In this document: positions 1 to 11,201 of the stretch, piece by piece | How the letters are laid out: each line of letters opens with the position of its first letter | How positions within the stretch are numbered: the first letter of the stretch is position 1 | NCBI GenBank assembly: GCA_019321725.1 | Contig: CM033109.1 | Span: forward strand, 18,011,993-18,075,992 | DNA length: 64,000 nucleotides | Reading direction: 5' to 3' | Source: Paulownia fortunei | Lineage: Eukaryota > Streptophyta > Magnoliopsida > Lamiales > Paulowniaceae | Notes under the pieces: model-generated | What the model saw: only the letters and a program-made list of their open reading frames with translations | The model's database searches: none | What the model was told of the DNA's origin: nothing | Translations under genes and position numbers: made by a program

Positions 1-1487
1 CCTAAAATTGGCCACAAATTTTTGGCCCCTCTCTCCCCCAGATACGTTAAACTTATTCCATAAATTCAATCTTGATATCTTATATCAATTAAATAAGAAA
101 AGTCATTTTTCTTATTAAATTTAATTATTCTAATATTTCAAGTGGGCTTCTACTAAGGAGCTAATTTTAAATTGGGCTTGAACTTCAACAAATATATTAA
201 TTAATCAAATTAATTAACTAGCCCAAGTTCAATTAATTGATACAATCAATTAATTAATTCACCTCAATTTGAATTCTCAATCTTATTGGGTCCAATTAAA
301 TAATTTTATTACTAAATTGGATAATTAACTCAACTAATTTGAATTAATTTAATCCTTAATTAATTAATTAATTCAATTAATTAATTATATCCAATTATTT
401 GGACTAATTTTAAACTAGAGGTTATTCATTCCAAATTATGTGTAACCATTTAGGTTCACTACAAAGCTTGTAGTGGGCTTACAATATTTACAACTTACAA
501 ATAACAATTATTCTATTGAATTAATCCAATTAATTAATCCGCTTGTAATTAACTCTTTAAAACTAAGAACCTCAATATTCATGAAAATACCTAGCAAGTA
601 ATCATGGCAAACTAACCTTAGGTGAAATAACAAGTGATCCTATTTCAATTGAAAATACTATGCACATAATGTCCTTCCATAAACTAATCTTCCAATTGAG
701 TATAGGGTATGGATAAAAGTCAAAACCCTAATCGACTCAATAATTATAATTCCATTTTAAGTTCCAATGACTCTTGATGAATTATTAGAAACCCTTCTCT
801 GATATTCATCATACATTCGCTAAGGATTTTAGAGTTATAAACTATGAAAACATAGAAGATTCACTTATTCTATCAGATAAATAATAGATTATTTGTTGGC
901 CACTGATTAACCTTATACATGTAGATGCAATACCCAATGTATTCCCTTGGTGATTGTCAGGTAATCAGGGAATACATCAAAGTAAGACATGACACGTACA
1001 AGATTACTATGGTACCTTAAGTCAAAGGACTGGTCGTACACTATCGTAACATAGAGATTCTTAATTTGATAAATAAATTTTTCAATTAAGAATTTTTGGC
1101 AAGTCAGTTCAGTGTACTTGTCTAACAATCACCCGTATACATGCACTTGCGTCACTATGTTATTATCTATGGAATGAGACATCCTTCTCATGCGAGCATG
1201 CATCATATGAGTGAGTCTATTGAGCTATTTGATGTTCCATCTCAAATATCCCTTGACTTAAAACTTATTTAAGATCAAATCGTTAAAGGCATATTCCATG
1301 ATTGCCATCATATGCGTGACCATGCCCCGTAACTAAATATGATCTAAGTACTTTATCTAGTACACAAAAAATAAATGCAAGATAGAAAGTGCCTTTTATA
1401 TTACTATGATTCTCAATAAGACTGTTTTACAAAATAGAGGAGTACAATACACCCAATCTAATTGGAAACGAGCATCCTACTCTAATA
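1..1487 (-). repeat. 3' LTR (partial) of minus-strand copia element A
   Basis: This is an antisense copy of the large copia LTR family seen throughout the window. The left edge is cut by the window, so the TG terminus is not visible. The right terminus reads CTCTAATA (family consensus CTCTAACA) and is followed directly by the complement of a polypurine tract, ATCTCCCACTTGC. That order places the internal domain to the right on the minus strand. It carries the family hairpin at 1057-1093 and the conserved GTGTGACC/TTAGGTTCA block near 440-490 (here diverged). The stretch at 340-390 is almost pure TTAATTAATT. Confidence 0.85.
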
Positions 1488-4395
1488 ATCTCCCACTTGC
1501 CCCAGCTCTAATTACCTATGTATCTAAGGCCCATCTTTTTGGAATGTCCATCGAATACCTTTTATGCTAAGGGCTTCGTAAGTGGATCTGCTATATTTTT
1601 TGCTGAAGCAACTCAATCTATAACAACGTCGCCTCTACCAATGATCTCTTTGATCAAGTGGTATCATCTCATTATGTGCTTGGATCTTTGAGGATACCTT
1701 TATTTTTTTTCTGCACAATGACCCCATTGTTATCACAGTAAATCATTACCGAATCAACAATGGATGAAATTATATCTAACCCTTGAATGAAGTTTCTTAT
1801 CCAAACAACTTTTTTTGTTGTATCTAATTCAACAATATATTCAGCTTCAGTGTAGATTCTACAATCATTTCTTGCTTGGAACTTTTTTGACTATCCGCAC
1901 CACTATTCAGGGTGAATATGTATCCAAACATGGATTTTGAGTCATCTATATCGAATTGAAAACTAGAGTTTATGTGTGATTACAGTTTTAGTTCTCCATT
2001 ACTGTATATCAAAAAGATATCCTTAGTCCTTCTCAAGTACTTGAGGATCATCTTAACGATTTTCTAGTGTTCTTCCTCTAGATTGGACTGATATCTGCTC
2101 GTAACACTCAGAGCATGTGTAATATCAGGCGTTGTACACAACATTGCATACATTATGCTCCCAATAGCAGATGCATAAGGTATGCAAGTCATTCTTTTTC
2201 ACTATTCACATATCTTGGGAGACATCATGACTTAGATAGAAATCCTAGCTTGGATTCATCTATGCTAAACCTTTTTAACACTTTGTCTATACATGGACTA
2301 GGATAGTCCAATTATCCTTCTAGATCTATCTCTATAGATCTTTACCCCTAGGATAAAGGATGCATCTCCTAAGTCCTTCATGGAAAACTATTTAGATAAC
2401 CAAGTCCTTGTTGACTACAAAATCTTTACATTATTTACAATTAGTATGATGTCATCAATGTAGAGTACAACAAATACAACTCCACTACCACTAACCTTCT
2501 TGTAGACACATTATTCCTCTAGTTCTTATGAAAATCAAATATTTTGATTGTTTCATCAAATTGGATGTTTCAACTCCTTGAAACCTGTTTGAGTCCATAA
2601 ATGGATCTCTGGCACTTGCAAACTTTTTGTTTGCTCTCACTAGATCTAAAGCCTTCTAGCTGCTTTAAATAAATTTCTTCCTTAATATTTTCATTAAAAA
2701 ATATGATCTTCATATCCATTTTTCATATCTCATAGTCATAATATGCAGATATGGCCAGCAAAATTTGGATGGATTTAAGCATCGCCATTGGTGAAAAGGT
2801 TTCCTCATAATTAATTCCTTGCTTCTGAGTATAACCTTTTGCAACCAGATGTGCTTTATAGGTCGTTACCTCTCCATCTACTCCAAGCTTCCGTTTGTAG
2901 ACCTATTTACAACCAATAGGAAGAGTTCCCTGTGGTGGGTCTCCCAATGTCCATACTTTATTGGAGTACATGGAGTCCATATCAGATTACAAGGTTTCTC
3001 TCCACTTTTCTAAGTTGCTGTCAGATATCACCTCTCCATAACTTCTTAGGTAATTATCCAAGGAGAGTCCCTCTTCTTTGTTCTCTAATAAAAAGCCGTA
3101 TCTATCAAGTACCCTTGAGACCCTTTTGAATCTTTCAAAAGGTTGTGCCTCAGAGGGCCCAACATCAGCTAGTGTGTCATATACTGCAACATTTAGGACA
3201 GTTTGTGGTTCTTAAACTTTTTCAAGTTTCACGACTTTGCCACTTCCATCTGATAGAAATTTTTCTTTAAGGAAGATGGCATTCCTCAAAATAAACACCT
3301 TTTATTTTGAGGCATTATAGATATAGTATCCAATAGACTCCTTTGGATACTCTACAAACTTGCATAAATTGGATCTCATATCGAACTTATCTCTCGCTTG
3401 CTGCTTCACGTAAATAGCATACCCCCATACCATAAGGTATTTATAGAAAGATGTCTTACCACACTATATCTCATATGGTATTTTGGGCACAACTTTAGAT
3501 GTCACCCTATTTAATAGGTATGCCGCTGTTTTCAAGGTATAGCATAAAAGAAAGAGGCAATGAAGTGAAACTCATCATAGATCGAACCATATCCAACAAG
3601 GGTTGATTCCTACACTTCGCAACTCCATTAGGTTGAGGAGTAGCAGGTGGAGTCCACTGTGAGAGAATCTCATTCTCTTTTAGATAATCTAAAAACTATG
3701 TGCTTAAGTATTCACCTCATTAATCAGATCAAAGTGTCTTTATACTTAAGCCAGTTTGTTTCTCTACTTCACTTGTGAATTCTTTGAACTTTTAAAAAAC
3801 TTTAAAATAGTATCTTAAAAGGTACACATAACCATACCTAGAGAAGTCATTAGTAATAGTTATAGTTTCATCAGGCACTAACACTTAATGGCCCACATAT
3901 ATCTATATGGATCAAATCCAATAGATGTTTGGCTAGCTCAACTTGTCCAACAAATAAAGATTTGGTCATTTTTCCTTTGAGGCAAGATTCACATATTGAC
4001 AGTTCTTGCTCGTCCTTTAGATCAAGCAATTGTGTCAACTTGTTAATTTTTTTTTCATAAATGTGTCATAATCTTGCGTGTTATAGGCTCATGGAACTAT
4101 AATTATCTAACTTTATCTTATTTTGTTGAATTGTGAGAATGGGATTATAGAAAGTAATAGTATATAACAATTCATAAAAAAATTGAATTGATAAAATTAG
4201 AACATTTTAAAATGAAAAAAATTCCATTCACAAGGGTAAATCTAAAACCTTCTATATCCAAAATTGGAAACAATGTTCTTAATAATATCCAGAACATAAA
4301 GACAATTATTCAAAACTATTACAAAACCATCTTAAAAGCTAGATTAACGGTGTCTATAGCCAATGCAGTAACCCTTGCTGGTTATGGAGAATAAA
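1488..4395 (-). pseudogene. Antisense copia pol of element A (RNase H, RT, integrase), degenerate
   Basis: Reading the minus strand from right to left gives a gag/protease remnant (about 4390-4100), integrase, reverse transcriptase and RNase H, ending at the polypurine tract at 1488-1503. The complement of 2448-2477 encodes the RT active-site region FVVLYIDDI. The complement of about 3627-3652 encodes the integrase PATPQPNG motif that precedes the catalytic Glu. Stop codons and small frame breaks occur throughout and no frame stays open for more than about 100 codons. Alignment by eye to the sense element at 48109-57270 and the antisense element at 57271-59890 shows the same family. The right end stops abruptly near 4395, where the orientation of copia sequence flips. 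A dead remnant. Confidence 0.85.
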
Positions 4396-4789
4396 CTCTA
4401 ACCTTCTGCCGCAATCCCTACCTCTCTCATTTGACATATTTGTTGTCAACTTTAACATGAACAATATGGAAACTAGTCTCCCTGAGCTTGTAAACATGTT
4501 AAAAACGCATGAGTCCACTATGAAAAAGGACAAGCTAGTTATGTTTCTTAGATCCTCTTCCAGATCAAAGGCTGCCAAGCCCAAGATAGGAAAGAGAAAA
4601 GGAAAGGGTTCCTCCCCAACAAGCCAAAGGCAAAGGGCGGTATCAAGAAATTTTCTTCTCAAGCCAATGACAAGTACCCTTACTATGGCAAACTAGGGCA
4701 CTGGAAGAGAAACTGCGAGGAGTATCTTGCAAGCCTGAAGAGTTTAGGTATCTATTTTGTGGAAGCTAACTTATCAATTACCGATGCTT
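4396..4789 (+). pseudogene. Copia gag fragment with zinc-knuckle remnant
   Basis: The sense-strand open stretch from 4457 encodes MNNMETSLPELVNMLKTHES, closely matching the gag segment of the complete element at 52470-52560. A zinc-knuckle-like region follows near 4680-4730 (...GHWKRNC...), then the stretch leading towards protease. The fragment stops at about 4789, in the middle of the linker before protease, and passes directly into LINE reverse transcriptase. No LTR or target-site duplication bounds either side. It probably reflects recombination between repeats rather than an insertion. Confidence 0.8.
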
Positions 4790-5724
4790 CTTGGAGATTT
4801 CTGACAATATCTTATTGGCTCAAGAGCTTACACTTCATCTGGATAATAAGTGTAAAGTTGGGAATATGCTTCTTAAGTTAGATATGGCAAAGGCTTATGA
4901 TGGATTGCAATGGTCTTTTCTTTATGAGAAGCTGAAAAAAATTTGGCTTTCCGATAGAGCGGATCTGTTTAGTTCAAAATTGCATTGGGAATTCTTGGTT
5001 CTCAATGCAATATCTCCGACACTTTTTGTATTGGCTTCGGAATTTCTATCTAGAGGCTTGCAGAAACTTTTGTACACAATCCTTCCTTAATATACCATTC
5101 CTCAGGTGGTTTTTTGGTATCACATTTAGCTTATGCAGACGATGTACTGGTTTTCACAAAGGCCAGCGAGGTTGCAATCCGGACTCTTATGGATTTCCTT
5201 TCTTCTTATGAGAAAGTTTCAAGGCAGTTGATCAATAGGCTGAAATTGCTCCTTCGTGGTGGGCAAACGGGTGAACATCCAAGTTGTTCGTTGGATTAAA
5301 AGTTTCACAAAATTTAAGCATGCTAAACTTCCTATTATTTATTTGGGTCCTCCACTTTTTAAAGGAAGGAATAAAGGAGCTTTGTTTGACAGTGTTTTAT
5401 CTAAAATGAGGGGGATGATCACGGGTTGGGAGAAGAAGCTTTTTATCACATGGGGGAAGGCTACAACTCATCAAAAGTGTCTTAAACTCTATGCCTCAAC
5501 ATATTTTACAAGTTCCATTGGCTCTGAAGTTTGTGTTCCAAAAATTTAATAGAATTACGGCTAGGTTTTTTTGGGGCTCTAATGAGGACCAACAATGATT
5601 ACATTGGTCGAGTTGGTCTAAAATGTGCTATTCGTTGAAAGAAGTTGGACTTGGCGTCAGAAATCTAGAAATAGTCTCAAAGGGGTTCTCAATCAAATTA
5701 TGGTGGTTATTTTGCAGTAGCAAC
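4790..5724 (+). pseudogene. LINE (L1-type) reverse transcriptase, left part
   Basis: This is a 5'-truncated L1-type non-LTR retrotransposon. It starts in the RT domain: 4791 onwards encodes ISDNILLAQEL, then the palm motif LKLDMAKAYDGLQWSFL. The catalytic box LAYADDVLVF is intact at about 5123-5152. Thumb and linker sequence follows (5256-5549). Several frameshifts break it (RT is split over at least three frames), so it is non-functional. The endonuclease and ORF1 are missing. The element is interrupted at 5724 by the solo LTR and resumes at 7969. The left junction with copia gag at 4789/4790 shows no target-site duplication. Confidence 0.88.
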
Positions 5725-7963
5725 TGTTGGGTTTGCTATAATCACAGGGGTATACGCAGCGGAAAATTAAATTTTTTATCAAACATAAATTTAACCCCTT
5801 TGATTCGAAAGTGATTTTAACGATCGCGCTTATTCAAGTGAATATATAAATAAATATAAAATCGGATTATACCTTTCGTGCACTCCGGTTGTTGTAGGGA
5901 ATGAAGCAATCAATTGCTTATCCTGAACTATCAGAACTCGCAGGGATCCAAGTGTCTCCCCTCTATCAGGTCCACGATACGGAAAGCAACACCAATCAAA
6001 AGGATTCGCTAGTATCCTTTTAATTGTTTACTAATCTAGAACCGGAGTATATTTTCAAGAACAATAAAGATTGATTCTTTAAGTTCTTGAAACAATAATA
6101 TGAAGAAAATAACAAGAAACTGATTTTCTTTTTCTTTCTTTTCTTTTCTTGAAGAGTAAAAATAGAAGACTTTAAAACAAAATATTTTTGCTCAAATTTT
6201 TGAATTTTTTTATGTAATTTTCATCCCTCACATATATAGGGCTGAAAATTTTAATCATTTTCCAACTCTTGGAAAAATTTTCTATTTTGAACTATTTCAA
6301 AACCTTATCTTGGAAGGATTCCAAATCTTCCAAGAACTCTTCTTTTTTCACTCTTCTATTGTATGTGGACTAATTTGAGACTACATTAATCATCAAAATT
6401 GTCTACATACATTGTTGATATTAATTTGAACTCTTCAAATAATATCAAGATAGATATATATCATATATATACTATAATTATATTTATACATAAATTAAAT
6501 CTTAGTGGCCTATTTTATCCTATAAAATTGGTCACTATATTTATTTATCTATAAATATGTTAATTAAATAAATCATATTTATTTAATTTATTCTCTTCAT
6601 ACTTTAGTGGGCTTCTTAAGTGATCCACATTTATTTTGGACTTGAACTCAAAAATCCCCAAATCAATTCAATTGATTCAATCCCAATTTAATCAATCCAA
6701 TTGATTAATTTAATTTACTCCAATTGGGCTTCCTAATCAAATTAGGTCCAATTAAATAGTCCAATTACTTAATTAAATAATTTAATTTAACTATTAAATT
6801 AAATAGAACCCTTAATTAATTAATTGATCAGTATTAATTAATTAATTTCCAACCATTGGATAAAATCTAAAATTAAAAATGTTACTTTCCATAAAGATGT
6901 GTGACCCTCTTAGGTTCACTACTAAGCTAGTAGTGGGTTTGCAACATTTGCAACTTATGAATAACAATTATTCTAATTAATTAATCCAATTAATTAATCT
7001 GCTTGGAATCAACTCCTTAATTCCAAGAACCTCACTATACATGAAAACACCTACCAAGTAATCATGGCAAACTAGTCTTAGGTGAAATAGCGAGTAAACC
7101 TATTTCAGTTGCGAGTACCATACACGTACGGTCCTTTCGACAGCTAATCTCCTGATTGAATCTAAGGCATGGATTATAAGTCGAAACCCTAAATGATTCA
7201 ATTGATGTGATCCCATTTCAAGTTCCAATGATTCTTGATGAATCACAATTCATTCTGCCTTGGCCAAGGTCTTTGAATCACGAACTATGAAAACACAGGA
7301 GATTCCCTTGTTTAAAAAATAAAATAAAATAAAATAAGTGTCGAATTCTATGTTGGCCACTCACAAACCTCCATGCACACCAGTGCAACACCCAACATAC
7401 TCCCTTTGTGATTGTCAAGCAATCAGAAGATATATCAAAGTGCTGCAGGATGCACACAAGGCTACCATCGTGCCTCAAGTTTGAGGACTAGTCGTGTACT
7501 ATCGCAACACAGAAATTCTTATTTCGACGGGCAAAGCCTCCAACTAAGAATTTCTTGCGGGCCATATTCGGTGTACTTGTTCCCTAACAAGTACCCACAT
7601 ATATGCACTTACGTCTCTACGCTAATGCCAATGGAATGTGACATCCTCGTCTCACGAGCATGCATTATATTTACGAGTCTTACTGAGCTATTTGATGTCC
7701 CATCTCAAAAAACTCTCGACTCGGAACTTATTTAAGAACAAAGCCTTAGAGGCATGTTCCATAATCGCCATCATATGCGCGACCATGCCCCGTAGCTAAA
7801 TTTGGTCTAAGGACTTTATCTAATGTGCAGAAATAAAAAATACAAGACATAAGATAAACAAAATGCATTTTTATTAATATGATTCCCAATAAGATTGTCT
7901 TTACTTGCAAAAGAGTATAAATACACTCAATCTAATTGGGGCGTTGGGCATCCTACTCTAACA
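5725..7963 (-). mobile_element. Solo copia LTR (2.24 kb) inserted in the LINE
   Basis: The LTR begins TGTTGGGTTTGC and ends ACTCTAACA, the family termini in antisense. The five bases before it (5720-5724, GCAAC) are repeated exactly after it (7964-7968), a 5-bp target-site duplication typical of LTR retrotransposons. LINE coding sequence lies on both sides. There is no internal domain, so this is a solo LTR left by LTR-LTR recombination. It contains the conserved GTGTGACC-CTTAGGTTCA block (about 6900-6960) and the best-preserved LTR hairpin (7511-7555). The ORF-like stretch at 7412-7735 lies inside the LTR and is not a gene. Confidence 0.95.
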
Positions 7964-9270
7964 GCAACTCCATTAGGGCACGGTTCATGAGGAATAAATA
8001 CTGCATTGCAGGACATCCGAGCATTACGAAATGTACAGTTAATAATTCATCGGTTCGGAAAGGTTATGCCTCAACCGTGAAGTATGGGAGCAACAAATTT
8101 TTTGGAGAGTGGGAGCTGGAAAAATCTCATTTTGGTTTGATCACTGAACTGGTCACGGACCTTTATCTCAATTAGTTCCGCCAGATTATATAAACTCTGA
8201 CATGTTTGTGCTTTCTAGAAGGAAGGGGACTGGGATGAAGATAAGCTAATACCTTTCATATTGTCCAAGATATCATCAGCTTACGAATTGATCATTTGAA
8301 GGAGGACTTACCTATATGGAAGGCCACATCACACGGCTTCTTCACAAAGGTCTGGCCCTTATAGCCATTACTAAAGAGCTTTTGGAATCCAATTCTTACA
8401 CCTACCTGGTTGGTTTTTTTATGGAGATTGATCTATAAATGGATTCCAGTTGACGAGATTATGCAACTCAGGGGCTTTGATATTCCTTCAATTTGTTTGT
8501 GCTGCCTCAATGAAAGGGAATCATTGACACACTTATTCCTCTTCAGTCCTCTTGCCCACTCAATATGGAAATTTTTTGGACAATGGTTTCATGTTGTCGC
8601 TCCTACGCAGGGTCATTCCATTAGTTCTTACATACAATATTAGCGGACTTCTTCCCCTCACGGTCAGTTATTGCATTGCCGAGCTATTATTCCGTCACTT
8701 TGCCTGTGGTATATTTGGTGCTCTCGTAGTGATACTAAGTACCGGAACAAGAAAGTTTCTGCCAACAAGGTGATTCCCAAGATTTTTATTCATCTCCATA
8801 ATTCGTTGCTGCCCAAAAACTTAATGGAAGGGTGATTTAAATATTGCATCAGCCTCGAATTTTACTTAGGTTTTGAGCAAAACAATGAATCCTATCATTG
8901 TTACATGGAGAAAACCTCCGCAAGGCTGGTATAAATTAAATTGGAATGCGGCTTCTAGGGGGAACCCAAGAATGGCGGGGGATGGAGGAGTGATTCGCGA
9001 TCATAGGGGTTGTATGTTGTTTTTTTCTCTTTTCTAGGCGAGGAAACAAATACTTTTGCCCAATTATTTGCTATTGCACAGGGGTTTAGAAAAGAGGCTT
9101 TCAACTGGTTTGGCTGGAACTTGATGCAACAGTTATTCTACAAAATTTGTCAGATTCTTCTAATTTACACGATCATGTTAATGGATTTTAAGTTTTCTTT
9201 CTTAGATGCTTCTGTTTTATGTAAAGGAAGTAGTACTCTTTAATTACTTTTACCTCATCAAAAACAAAGT
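7964..9270 (+). pseudogene. LINE right part: zf-RVT and RNase H domains, 3' end
   Basis: This continues the LINE after the solo LTR. A zf-RVT-type region is visible at about 8400-8600 (FLWRLIYKWIPVDEIM, then CLCCLNERESLTHLF). A plant-LINE RNase H domain follows at about 8920-9010 (WRKPPQGWYKLNWNAASRG), then further residues to about 9240. Frame breaks are frequent. The element fades into an A-rich 3' end near 9255-9270 (CATCAAAAACAAAG). A clean poly(A) tail and flanking duplication are not visible. Inactive. Confidence 0.82.
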
Positions 9271-9499
9271 TTTTTCATTTTCTCGATTTTAATAAACAAG
9301 TAAGAGTCCATCTAAGCATATGTGACTTTTGGAAAAAAAAAATAAAAAATCTAATTACTTAGTTCAATCAATCATTAACCTCCATACACACTTAAATTGC
9401 ATCTAAAATCTTTTGTGATCAATCTATAATCCAAACATAAATTAAAACACTAACAATGCACAAAATTACCATGACGTTTTAAATCTAAAAACTAATCTT
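9271..9499. other. Non-coding AT-rich stretch
   Basis: No supportable gene or element was found here. The stretch separates the LINE 3' end from the LTR relic and holds only short A-rich runs (9333-9350). Confidence 0.4.
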
Positions 9500-9790
9500 G
9501 CTCTATTATAATGTAGGAATTTTATATTCGGCAATAGTTTATTTACAATTAGAAATAAATTTTTAGATGAAGTTGTTCAGTGTATTTATTAACTAACAAA
9601 TACGCATATAAATGCACTAATATCTATATACCAATGATCATCAAACAAAACACTCTCCTGTATGTGCAAGTTTTGTTAATTTATTGATGTCCCATTTCAA
9701 TTTAAATCGATTCAAACCAAAATTATAGATACATGGTCATTATCATATGCACATACACCACTAGCTATATATATTTTTATAACAGAATAT
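9500..9790 (-). repeat. Degraded relic of the large copia LTR
   Basis: The order of short matches follows the other antisense LTRs: a GTTCAGTGTA-like string, AACTAACAAATACGCATAT (family: CTAACAAGCACCC...), ATGATCATC, TTGATGTCCCATTTCAA, then ATCATATGCACAT and CACTAGCTATAT (family CCCGTAGCTAAA). It is much more diverged than the other copies and lacks both termini, so it is probably the oldest copy in the window. Boundaries are approximate. Confidence 0.6.
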
Positions 9791-10785
9791 AAAAGTGATT
9801 AATTTAATTGGCTTGTAGACACTAAGCAAATTAAAAATCTCTACTCCAGCTGAAGAAAGTGAAACATATGAGACTACTAATATAAGAAGAAACCAAGAAA
9901 AGAAAGCATTCCACTGAAATATTTTCATTTTCCACTCAAGTTTTAACTCGTTATAGTAATAAAAGAACAAAAAACCATACGCTCTATGGGCATCAAATGA
10001 CCTTAATAGTTGACACAAGAAAGGAAAGTTGCACAGTTTTTAGAATTTAGCTTATCAGTTCAACTAAGCTCAGGAACCATATTCCTATGCTTGGATATAG
10101 GACTTCAGCCTAATATTGTTAAAAAAAAATTATTTTGATCCATTTGATTTAGAAGGAACACTAAAAAGGAAATGTTCGTTGCCCATACTTTGCATTTTTC
10201 TCGCTAACTCTAGTCCCCAAAGTAGCAAAAACAAGCAACAAATTGAAATAAAATTACAGCCAACATACCACCGACAAGAGAAAATGCAGTTCCGTCTTCG
10301 CAAGAGCTTCCTTGTAGTATATGAACAGTATTTCTTACGCTGACCACGCATGAGAAACCAGCTACAGGTATATGAACAGTATTTCATATGCGGAGCTCGC
10401 CATGAGAAACCATATAGTCAAAACATTGTCATACCCTAACATTCCAGCAAGGTAGATTAGAATTTAACGAAGAAAAAATAGGACCAAGGCAGGAAAGCTC
10501 AAAAAGGGGCAGATGTATGATATCAAGAAATGAACTAAGGTACTCTTTGTTATCTACTGGTTTCTTCTCTCTCATATCCTTCCTCTAATCTCTGTCTTCT
10601 CAATTTTCTGCATCTCACCCCTTCTAAATTCCTGCTATATCATTTAAATTTTTTATCTCTTACAAACATCATGGCATGTTCTACAATAAATTCAATCTCC
10701 AATGTGGGGATACATCAATAACATCCAAGGTGAACCATTGAAATTAGTAAACATAACAAATGGAATAAACTAATTGGATGGATAT
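9791..10785. other. Non-coding region with a 51-bp tandem duplication
   Basis: No convincing gene is seen. The open stretches here (10116-10343 plus, 10130-10387 minus) have no protein motif. The string GTATATGAACAGTATTTC occurs at 10317 and again at 10368, each followed about 20 bases later by CATGAGAAACCA, so a unit of about 51 bp is tandemly duplicated. A pyrimidine-rich tract lies at 10555-10640. This looks like ordinary intergenic DNA into which the next copia element inserted. Confidence 0.5.
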
Positions 10786-11188
10786 TGTTAAAATTGTTGC
10801 CCATTTCGACAGTAGCCTAGCCATTTCAAGAAAAGCCTAGACTAAAAGTTGTGGTGGAGAAATAATGCAGTAAAAAAATGAGAAAAGAAAAGCCTAGAAG
10901 AAATAATCCTAGTCACAATTAAAGTCGGTGGAAGAAGCATGAGAACCGACTTCCACTTGTATACATAGGGAATGATAGTTGCTTAACAGATAGGCCAAAA
11001 TCAAGGCAAGAAATAAAAACCTATGATTAGTAGATATTCCAATCTTTGCCTACCAATAGCATTTACACACCTATTTCCACTTTTTATATTACACCACCAA
11101 ATACATACTCCTATTTTTATTCTAATTTCATTCCTCTCAAATATAAACCAATACAAAATTAATATCTTATAAAAATATAAAACTATCA
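10786..11188 (+). repeat. 5' LTR of short-LTR copia element
   Basis: The LTR begins TGTTAAAATTGTTG and ends AACTATCA. It is followed after one base by the primer-binding site. The same sequence recurs as the 3' LTR at 17410. Compared with that copy it lacks about 60 bp near 11030-11045, just before TTTGCCTACCAATA. It belongs to a different copia lineage from the 2-kb-LTR family that dominates the window. The five bases before it are GATAT; no matching duplication was found on the right because the 3' LTR end is blurred. Confidence 0.88.
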
Positions 11189-11189
11189 A

Positions 11190-11201
11190 TGGCATCAGAG
11201 C
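11190..11201 (+). promoter_or_regulatory. Primer-binding site, initiator-Met tRNA type
   Basis: TGGCATCAGAGC lies immediately inside the 5' LTR and differs by one base from TGGTATCAGAGC, the usual plant copia site complementary to the 3' end of initiator methionine tRNA. It would prime minus-strand cDNA synthesis. Confidence 0.8.

Noticed and set aside
4354..4662. Minus-strand open frame of 102 codons
   Set aside because: It is the reverse of the sense copia gag fragment; the same shadow occurs at 52408-52674 opposite gag of the complete element.
7412..7735. Plus-strand open frame of 107 codons
   Set aside because: It lies wholly within a non-coding copia LTR and is not kept in other LTR copies.
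9500..9790. Considered as a novel repeat family
   Set aside because: The order of short landmarks matches the large copia LTR, so it is a decayed copy.
10130..10387. Overlapping open frames on both strands
   Set aside because: They arise over the 51-bp tandem duplication and have no motif.
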